Positions 58,426-64,000 of a stretch of DNA of 64,000 nucleotides are shown one piece after another; position 1 is the first letter of the stretch; each line of letters begins with the position of its first letter. The position numbers and the translations under genes were made by a program. The stretch lies in NCBI RefSeq assembly GCF_024734075.1, contig NZ_CP102850.1, positions 4,588,001 through 4,652,000 of the forward strand. Direction: 5' to 3'. Source of the stretch: Gordonia mangrovi. GTDB taxonomy: Bacteria; Actinomycetota; Actinomycetes; Mycobacteriales; Mycobacteriaceae. The notes under the pieces were generated by a model. The model saw only the letters and a list, made by a program, of their open reading frames with translations. It was not told where the DNA came from and made no database searches.

Positions 58426-59319
58426 CTACTTCTTGCCGAACGACGGCATGTTCTCGGCGGCGGCCTGGTCGGCTTCGTCGTGGTCGGCGACCTTGGTCTT
58501 GCGACGCCCACTTCGCAGTCGGGCCTCGAGATAGGTCGCGAACGACGACAGTCCGAAGTTGATCAGGATCATCACGATGGCCACCACGACGAGCGCCGGC
58601 AGGTAGTTGCCGTAGTACGACGCGGACTGGATGCCGGAACGGACCACCTCGACGTAGCCGATGGCATACCCGAGCGCGCTGTCCTTGAGTGCGATCACCA
58701 TCTGCGAGATCAGGGCGGGCAGCATCGCCGTGACCGCCTGGGGCAGCAGGATCACGCGCATCATCTGGCTCTTGCTCAAGCCCAACGCCTGCGAGGCCTC
58801 GGTCTGGCCCTTGGGCAACGAGTTGATACCCGAGCGGATGATCTCGGCGATGACCGAGCCGTTGTAGAGCGTCAGACCGGTGACCACGGCTGCGAAGGCC
58901 AACTGCGACGACGGGAAGATCGCGTAGTCGGCGAACAGATAGTAGGCGAAGATCATCAGGATCAGCACCGGGATGGCGCGGAACACCTCGACGATCAGGC
59001 CGGAGATCGCGCGTACCCAGGCGTGGTCGGAGAGCCGGCCGATACCCAGAACCGCACCGAACACCAGCGCGAGAACGATCGAGACCGCGGCCGCCTTCAA
59101 CGTGCCCCACAACCCGGGCAAGATGTAGGTCGTCCACGTCGTCGATGTGATGAACGGGTCCCATTTCTCGGCCGTGAGCTGATCGTTGCCGGCGAGAACC
59201 CAGAGCACGTAGGCCGCGATCGCGACCAGGATCGCGATGAACACCACCGCGATGATGGCGTTGCGGCGCCGGGCCTTCGGGCCCGGAGCGTCGTAGAGGA
59301 CGGTGGCGTTGGCGCTCAT
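58426..59319 (-). CDS. gluD: Glutamate ABC transporter permease GluD
   Basis: The 297-residue permease has an N-terminal membrane anchor and five further helices. The polar amino-acid family segment [20 protein letters not shown] and the EAA loop ([20 protein letters not shown]) contact GluA. A charged C-terminal tail ([16 protein letters not shown]) resembles the extended C-terminus of corynebacterial GluD. Start ATG 59319 overlaps the gluC stop (ATGA). Confidence 0.92.
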   Translation of the reverse strand: MSANATVLYDAPGPKARRRNAIIAVVFIAILVAIAAYVLWVLAGNDQLTAEKWDPFITSTTWTTYILPGLWGTLKAAAVSIVLALVFGAVLGIGRLSDHAWVRAISGLIVEVFRAIPVLILMIFAYYLFADYAIFPSSQLAFAAVVTGLTLYNGSVIAEIIRSGINSLPKGQTEASQALGLSKSQMMRVILLPQAVTAMLPALISQMVIALKDSALGYAIGYVEVVRSGIQSASYYGNYLPALVVVAIVMILINFGLSSFATYLEARLRSGRRKTKVADHDEADQAAAENMPSFGKK

Positions 59320-59999
59320 CGCTTCACCGCCAGTCGCTTGGCGAGGTAACCGAACACGAATCCCTCCGTCAGCGTGATGATCATGAATCCGATCGCGATG
59401 ATCGCGAACACCGCGATGATCTGGTCGGAGAACGTCTCGATCTCCTCCTTCATCAGCAGCGACGCCTCGGCGACACCGATCACCGAGGCCACCGTGGTGT
59501 TCTTGGTGAGCGCGATGAGGACGCTGCCCATCGGCCCGATGACCGACCGAATCGCCTGGGGCAACACGACGATCCCGAACACCTGGGGAAACGTGAGGCC
59601 CAGCGAACGTGCTGCCTCGGCCTGCCCGAGCGGCACCGTGTTGAAGCCCGATCGCAGGGTCTCGCATACGAATGTCGCCGTGTAGAGGATGAAGGCCAGC
59701 ACGGCGAGCCAGAAGTTGTTGTTCTCGATGAAGTTCTCGTTGTCGGGCGCGAGCGCGAGACCGAGGTTCTGATAGAGCCCGATCGAACAGAACAGCACGA
59801 TCAAGGTCAGCGGGGTGTTGCGCACGATGTTGACATACACATCGGCGAAGCCGCGCATCACCGGGACCGGCGACACCCGCATCGCAGCCAGCACGGTGCC
59901 CCAGATGAGCGCGCCGATGGCAGAGAAGAAGGTGAGTTTCAGGGTCACCCAGAAGGCCGGCCACAACTGTGGCCCCATATCCGCCCAGAGTTCACTCAT
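59316..59999 (-). CDS. gluC: Glutamate ABC transporter permease GluC
   Basis: The 227-residue permease has [40 protein letters not shown] and the EAA loop [20 protein letters not shown]. It forms the membrane channel with GluD. It follows gluB by 21 bp. Confidence 0.93.
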   Translation of the reverse strand: MSELWADMGPQLWPAFWVTLKLTFFSAIGALIWGTVLAAMRVSPVPVMRGFADVYVNIVRNTPLTLIVLFCSIGLYQNLGLALAPDNENFIENNNFWLAVLAFILYTATFVCETLRSGFNTVPLGQAEAARSLGLTFPQVFGIVVLPQAIRSVIGPMGSVLIALTKNTTVASVIGVAEASLLMKEEIETFSDQIIAVFAIIAIGFMIITLTEGFVFGYLAKRLAVKR

Positions 60000-60020
60000 G
60001 TCGGTGCGCCACCTCCCTCG

Positions 60021-61046
60021 TCAGCTCAGGCCCGGCGGGCACGGTGTCGGCTCCGACTCCAGGAAATCGAGGTTCCCCGGGTCCGGAGTGAACATGTACT
60101 GCGAATCCGGTGCCTCGGCGCGGTCGATCATGCGGTCGACCTGTTCATCGCCGATGGCGTCACGCAGCGCCTCATCCCACGGCGACTGCCCGTCGGGTCC
60201 CGGCTGCATCATCGCGTCGAGCGCCTCGTTGATCGCGGTCACGACCTCCGGGTCGTCCTTGGCCACGCCGATCCCGTAGTACTCGGTGGAGAACGGGGTG
60301 CCCGCGGTCTTGAGTGCGTCCTTGACGCACGCGTCCTTCGGATAATTCATGTCGACGAGCTTGAACTCGTCGGGGAAGAAGTTCGCGTAGCCGGCGAGGA
60401 TGACCTCGTCGGTGGTCAGCGCGTCGACCTTGCCGCGCCGCAACGCCTCGACACAGCTCGAATAGGAGTCGTACTCCTGGAGCTGAACCGACGGCAACTG
60501 TGCTTTCACGTTCTGCGCCGACGTGGAGCCGGTGACCGAGCAGAGCTTCTTGCCGTTGTTGAGGTCGGTCAGCGTGGTGATCGAATCGTCGTCGTCGCGG
60601 ACCAGCAGGCCTTGGTAGTTGATCAGATACGGGCCGGCGAAATCGACCTCGTTGGCGCGCGAGGAGGTGATCGAATAGGTGGCCGCGATCATGTCGACCT
60701 CACCGTTCTTGATCAGGGTCTCGCGTTGCGCCGACGGAGTCTCCCGCCACCGGATCTCCGGGTGCTCGACGCCGAGCGAATCGGCGATGTGATTGACCAC
60801 ATAGGTCGAGACGGCCGGGTCGAACCCGGTCACGATCTTGTCGGGGTTGCGGATGCCCAGGCCCGGCTGATCGTATTTCGTGCCCAGCACCACGGTGCCG
60901 TCGCGGATCGAGTCGACGAGGTTGCGGGGCTCGGAACTGCCGCATGCCGCCATCGTCGCGACGACGAGGGCCGCGGCCACCGCCAACAGGCCGAGAGTGG
61001 ACATGCGCGGTGGGCGTTTGGGCGACTTCACTGGTGCGCTGCCCAT
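60021..61046 (-). CDS. gluB: Glutamate-binding lipoprotein GluB
   Basis: The 341-residue extracytoplasmic solute-binding protein has a lipoprotein signal with lipobox VATMAAC near residues 29-35. The binding domain has GFDPAVSTYVVNHIADSLGV, AATYSITSSRANEVDFAGPY and KVDALTTDEVILAGYANFF, typical of family 3 amino-acid binding proteins. The long C-terminal tail is Pro-rich. It begins one base after the gluA stop. Confidence 0.92.
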   Translation of the reverse strand: MGSAPVKSPKRPPRMSTLGLLAVAAALVVATMAACGSSEPRNLVDSIRDGTVVLGTKYDQPGLGIRNPDKIVTGFDPAVSTYVVNHIADSLGVEHPEIRWRETPSAQRETLIKNGEVDMIAATYSITSSRANEVDFAGPYLINYQGLLVRDDDDSITTLTDLNNGKKLCSVTGSTSAQNVKAQLPSVQLQEYDSYSSCVEALRRGKVDALTTDEVILAGYANFFPDEFKLVDMNYPKDACVKDALKTAGTPFSTEYYGIGVAKDDPEVVTAINEALDAMMQPGPDGQSPWDEALRDAIGDEQVDRMIDRAEAPDSQYMFTPDPGNLDFLESEPTPCPPGLS

Positions 61047-61047
61047 C

Positions 61048-61836
61048 TCAGTGGCCGAGGATCTTCCCGAGGAAATCCCGTGCGCGTTCGGATTCCGGTT
61101 GGGAGAAGAAGCTTTCTGGATCTGAGTCCTCCACGATCGCGCCGTCGGCCATGAAGATGACGCGATCGGCTGCTTTGCGGGCGAAGCCCATCTCGTGGGT
61201 CACCACGAGCATGGTCATCCCCTCCTTGGCGAGTGACACCATGACGTCGAGGACCTCGTTGACCATCTCGGGGTCCAGCGCCGAGGTCGGTTCGTCGAAC
61301 AGCATGATCTTCGGGTCCATGGCCAGCGATCGGGCGATCGCCACACGCTGTTGCTGGCCACCGGAGAGTTGGGCGGGATACTTGTCCTTCTGGCTCGCGA
61401 TGCCGACCCGGTCGAGCAGTTCCAGGGCACGGGCGTTCGCGTCGGCCTTGCTCTTCTTGCGCACCTTCATCGGGGCGAGCGTCACGTTCTCCAGGATGGT
61501 CTTGTGCGCGAAGAGGTTGAACGACTGGAAGACCATCCCGACGTCGGCGCGCAGACGCGCGAGATCGCGACCCTCGTCGGGCAGTGCGCGCCCCTCGACC
61601 TCGATCACGCCGCTGTCGACCGGTTCGAGGCGGTTGATGGTGCGGCACAGCGTCGATTTGCCCGAGCCCGACGGTCCCAGGACCACCACGACCTGTCCGG
61701 CAGGAACCTCGAGGTCGATGTCGCGCAGCACGTGCAGGTCCCCGAAGTGCTTCTGCACGTTCTTCATCACGATCATCGGCGGTGCCGGGGAGGTGCTCCC
61801 GGCCGTCGTGGAGTCGTCCGTAGGCGATGCGGTCAT
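61048..61836 (-). CDS. gluA: Glutamate ABC transporter ATPase GluA
   Basis: The 262-residue ATPase powers glutamate uptake. Walker [11 protein letters not shown]-loop [16 protein letters not shown], signature [15 protein letters not shown], Walker [15 protein letters not shown] and the switch His in [11 protein letters not shown] are all intact. It is first in gluABCD. A 14-bp palindrome covers the region just upstream of its start. Confidence 0.95.
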   Translation of the reverse strand: MTASPTDDSTTAGSTSPAPPMIVMKNVQKHFGDLHVLRDIDLEVPAGQVVVVLGPSGSGKSTLCRTINRLEPVDSGVIEVEGRALPDEGRDLARLRADVGMVFQSFNLFAHKTILENVTLAPMKVRKKSKADANARALELLDRVGIASQKDKYPAQLSGGQQQRVAIARSLAMDPKIMLFDEPTSALDPEMVNEVLDVMVSLAKEGMTMLVVTHEMGFARKAADRVIFMADGAIVEDSDPESFFSQPESERARDFLGKILGH

Positions 61837-61842
61837 AGTCGA

Positions 61843-61856
61843 TCACACTAGTGTGA
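61843..61856. promoter_or_regulatory. Perfect 14-bp palindrome in the gluA-miaB divergent promoter
   Basis: TCACACTAGTGTGA lies six bases upstream of the gluA start codon. On the gluA strand its centre supplies TAGTGT (61850-61845), eight bases from the ATG, so a bound protein would cover a leaderless promoter. The regulator is not known. Confidence 0.55.
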
Positions 61857-61919
61857 CGGATGCGACTCGTCCTGTTCATCGGCGAACCGCGTGAGTTCGG
61901 ACCGATTTGCGCAGGCCCG

Positions 61920-61925
61920 TACCCT
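61920..61925 (+). promoter_or_regulatory. TACCCT box for miaB, leaderless-type start
   Basis: TACCCT ends seven bases before GTG 61933, with no Shine-Dalgarno sequence. Confidence 0.35.
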
Positions 61926-61932
61926 GGGATGC

Positions 61933-63519
61933 GTGAGTATCGAGTTGTCCGACCGGCCTGATGTCAACGGGGGTCGTGTCCCGGAATACCAGGTCGACGC
62001 CCCCGGCGCCGGTGGCCGCAGCTACCAGGTGCGGACCTACGGTTGCCAGATGAACGTGCACGATTCCGAACGCATCGCCGGACTCCTCGAAGACGCCGGC
62101 TACGTCAGGGCCGACGACGGGGACGACGCCGACCTGGTGGTGTTCAACACGTGTGCGATCCGGGAGAACGCGGACAACAAGCTCTACGGCAACCTCTCGC
62201 ACCTCGCGCCGGTGAAATCCGACCGCCCGGGTATGCAGATCGCCGTCGGCGGTTGCCTGGCGCAGAAGGACAAGGACTCGGTGCTGCGCAAGGCGCCGTG
62301 GGTCGATGTGGTGTTCGGTACCCACAACATCGGATCGCTGCCGACGCTGCTCGAGCGAGCACGGCACAACGAATCGGCGCAGGTCGAGATCCTGGAGTCA
62401 CTCGAACGATTCCCGTCGACGCTGCCGGCCAAGCGTGACTCGGCCTACTCCGGGTGGGTCTCGGTCTCGGTGGGCTGCAACAACACGTGCACCTTCTGCA
62501 TCGTGCCGTCACTGCGCGGCAAAGAAGTCGACCGACGCCCCGGCGATGTCCTCGCCGAGGTGTCGGCGCTGGTCGAGCAGGGTGTGCTGGAGGTGACCCT
62601 GCTGGGTCAGAACGTGAACGCCTACGGTATGTCGTTCGCCGATCCGGACCAACCGCGTAACCGCGGTGCCTTCGCCGAACTGCTGCGGGCCTGCGGTGAG
62701 ATCGATGGTCTCGAGCGCGTCAGGTTCACCTCGCCGCATCCGGCCGAGTTCACCGATGACGTCATCGACGCGATGGCCGAGACGCCCAACGTCTGTCCGC
62801 AACTGCACATGCCGTTGCAGTCCGGGTCCGACCGCATCCTGAAGTCGATGCGCCGTAGCTATCGGCAACGTAAGTTCCTCGGCATTCTCGAGAAGGTGCG
62901 CGCGGCGATGCCCCACGCGGCCATCACCACCGACATCATCGTCGGATTCCCCGGTGAGACCGAAGAGGACTTCCAACAGACACTCGATGTGGTTGCCGCA
63001 GCACGGTTCTCGAGTGCGTTCACCTTCCAGTACTCACCGCGGCCCGGTACCCCGGCCGCGACGATGGCCGACCAGGTTCCGCCCGAGGTCGTCGGAGAGC
63101 GGTATCGACGTCTCATCGAACTGCAGGAAAAGATCTGCCTCGAGGAGAATCAGCGGCTGCTCGGCACCGAGGTGGAATTGCTGGTGGTGGCCGACGAGGG
63201 CCGCAAGTCGGCCGACACCGGCCGCCGGACCGGGCGGGCCCGCGACGGTCGGCTCGTGCATTTCGCGCACCACGAGCAGGCCGGTGACGAGGCGATCCGT
63301 CCGGGTGACATCGTGACCACCCGGGTCACCGGTGCCGCCCCGCATCACCTGATCGCCGACGCCGGGGTGGACGGTCACCGGCGCACCCGGGCCGGTGATG
63401 CACACGCCGAGGCCCGGATGCCGACGACCCCACCGGTAGGGGTGGGACTGGGCATGCCCACCATCGGCGTGGCGCCCGTTGAACCGGTCACCGTGGGATG
63501 TTCAGGAGGATGTGGCTGA
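61933..63519 (+). CDS. miaB: tRNA-2-methylthio-N6-dimethylallyladenosine synthase MiaB
   Basis: MiaB is a radical SAM methylthiotransferase that adds 2-methylthio to i6A-37 of tRNAs. The N-terminal UPF0004 domain has [20 protein letters not shown] with its cluster cysteines (also NTCAIRENA and GGCLAQ). The radical SAM motif [20 protein letters not shown] and a C-terminal TRAM domain follow. From GTG 61933 it has 528 residues, ending in an extra Gly/Pro-rich tail with CSGGCG. It is followed by a membrane-protein gene as in mycobacteria. Confidence 0.95.
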   Translation: MSIELSDRPDVNGGRVPEYQVDAPGAGGRSYQVRTYGCQMNVHDSERIAGLLEDAGYVRADDGDDADLVVFNTCAIRENADNKLYGNLSHLAPVKSDRPGMQIAVGGCLAQKDKDSVLRKAPWVDVVFGTHNIGSLPTLLERARHNESAQVEILESLERFPSTLPAKRDSAYSGWVSVSVGCNNTCTFCIVPSLRGKEVDRRPGDVLAEVSALVEQGVLEVTLLGQNVNAYGMSFADPDQPRNRGAFAELLRACGEIDGLERVRFTSPHPAEFTDDVIDAMAETPNVCPQLHMPLQSGSDRILKSMRRSYRQRKFLGILEKVRAAMPHAAITTDIIVGFPGETEEDFQQTLDVVAAARFSSAFTFQYSPRPGTPAATMADQVPPEVVGERYRRLIELQEKICLEENQRLLGTEVELLVVADEGRKSADTGRRTGRARDGRLVHFAHHEQAGDEAIRPGDIVTTRVTGAAPHHLIADAGVDGHRRTRAGDAHAEARMPTTPPVGVGLGMPTIGVAPVEPVTVGCSGGCG

Positions 63520-64000
63520 TGAGTGCCGAGAAGGACCGACAGGTCGACGCCGACCGTGTTGCCGGCGGTTTCTCCGCCTACGAGGGCGATCTGCGCCGCG
63601 CCGAACGCAAGGTGGCCGGCGAGATCGATCCCGGGATGCGGGCCGTGGTCGTCGCGATAGCCGTGCTGGTCGCGATGCTGTCGATGGTATTGCCGCACAC
63701 CGGGAGCGCCAGCGGTATCGAGGTGCTCACCTTCGCCCCGGATGCGGAGGCCGAACGCGTCACCATCACCTCCGAGGTGTTCGTGTATCTGTTGGTGATC
63801 TTCGGTATTGGTGCGTCGGCGCTGGCGCTGCTGACCCGGCGGTGGTTCGTGGCGTGGATCGCGTTGTGCGGCAACGCCATCGCCTGTGTCGCCGGAATGC
63901 TCGCCTGGTGGTCGCGCAACACCCCCGGGGTGGGCGGCGTCGAGCCGCCCTCGGGGGTCGGCATCGGACTGATCATCGGTTGGTTTGCCGTACTGGTGTT
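63519..64000 (+). CDS. Conserved membrane protein, Rv2732c-like (3' end outside window)
   Basis: The first 160 codons are present. An N-terminal cytosolic segment ([20 protein letters not shown]) precedes three hydrophobic helices (about 46-62, 87-107 and 112-130) and the start of a fourth at the edge. ATG 63519 shares one base with the miaB stop (TGATG), so it is translationally coupled. Function unknown; linkage to miaB is conserved in mycobacteria. Confidence 0.8.
   Translation, partial: MSAEKDRQVDADRVAGGFSAYEGDLRRAERKVAGEIDPGMRAVVVAIAVLVAMLSMVLPHTGSASGIEVLTFAPDAEAERVTITSEVFVYLLVIFGIGASALALLTRRWFVAWIALCGNAIACVAGMLAWWSRNTPGVGGVEPPSGVGIGLIIGWFAVLV

Noticed and set aside
61843-61856. GlxR/CRP-type site
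   Set aside because: CRP-type sites read TGTGA-N6-TCACA; here the order is TCACA then TGTGA, so the half-sites face the wrong way.

Overview
The window is a 64 kb piece of chromosome from a high-GC actinobacterium of the order Mycobacteriales, most likely Gordonia or a close relative. This rests on gene order and family recognition, not on a database search. The order of core genes follows the Mycobacterium tuberculosis Rv2842c to Rv2732c region in opposite orientation: rimP-nusA-ylxR-infB-rbfA-nrnA-dinF, pptH-pptT-truB, mntR-ribF-rpsO-pnp, ald-aldR, dapB, thyA-dfrA, thyX-dapA-RNase J, ftsK, argA-pgsA-clgR-pspA, glycosyltransferase-DUF3046-recA-recX, and miaB. A gluABCD glutamate ABC transporter lies between recX and miaB, as in corynebacteria and rhodococci. 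recA carries no intein.

Layout. Positions 1-8615 hold the translation and RNA-maturation operon, ending in a MATE exporter. Positions 8681-11224 hold the phosphopantetheine pair (hydrolase and transferase) and TruB. Positions 11244-16250 hold the Mn regulator MntR, FAD synthesis, ribosomal protein S15 and PNPase with a long structured leader. Positions 16361-22170 hold a CBS-nucleotidyltransferase, alanine dehydrogenase with its Lrp-type regulator, and lysine/diaminopimelate synthesis. Positions 22395-34621 are an accessory island. It contains a DUF222-HNH (13E12-type) gene and a four-gene operon (nitroreductase, AMP-forming ligase, TetR, CaiB-type racemase) facing a Baeyer-Villiger monooxygenase. 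An NCS1 permease, a wax-ester synthase/DGAT and a second flavin oxidoreductase follow. Positions 34694-46391 hold thymidylate and folate genes, TetR/MDR and HAD genes, a Tat-exported PhoD phosphatase, ThyX, a decayed SMP-30-like gene, DapA and RNase J. Positions 47163-64000 hold FtsK, a TerC transporter behind a Mn riboswitch, the envelope-stress module (pgsA, clgR, pspA), recA/recX, gluABCD and miaB.

Three things stand out. First, the divergent promoter between the nitroreductase operon and the monooxygenase carries two matching CTAAC-N4-GTTAG palindromes, which makes the cluster look like one TetR-controlled catabolic regulon for an unknown ketone or acid. Second, several genes (infB, pspA, argA, recA) end in short tandem duplications that include the stop codon; in pspA and argA the copies close all three reading frames. 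Third, many genes here start directly downstream of a TAnnnT box (apparent leaderless transcripts). One of these is a 23-codon Arg-rich reading frame that overlaps pgsA by ATGA.

No tRNA, rRNA, CRISPR array, intact insertion sequence or prophage was seen.
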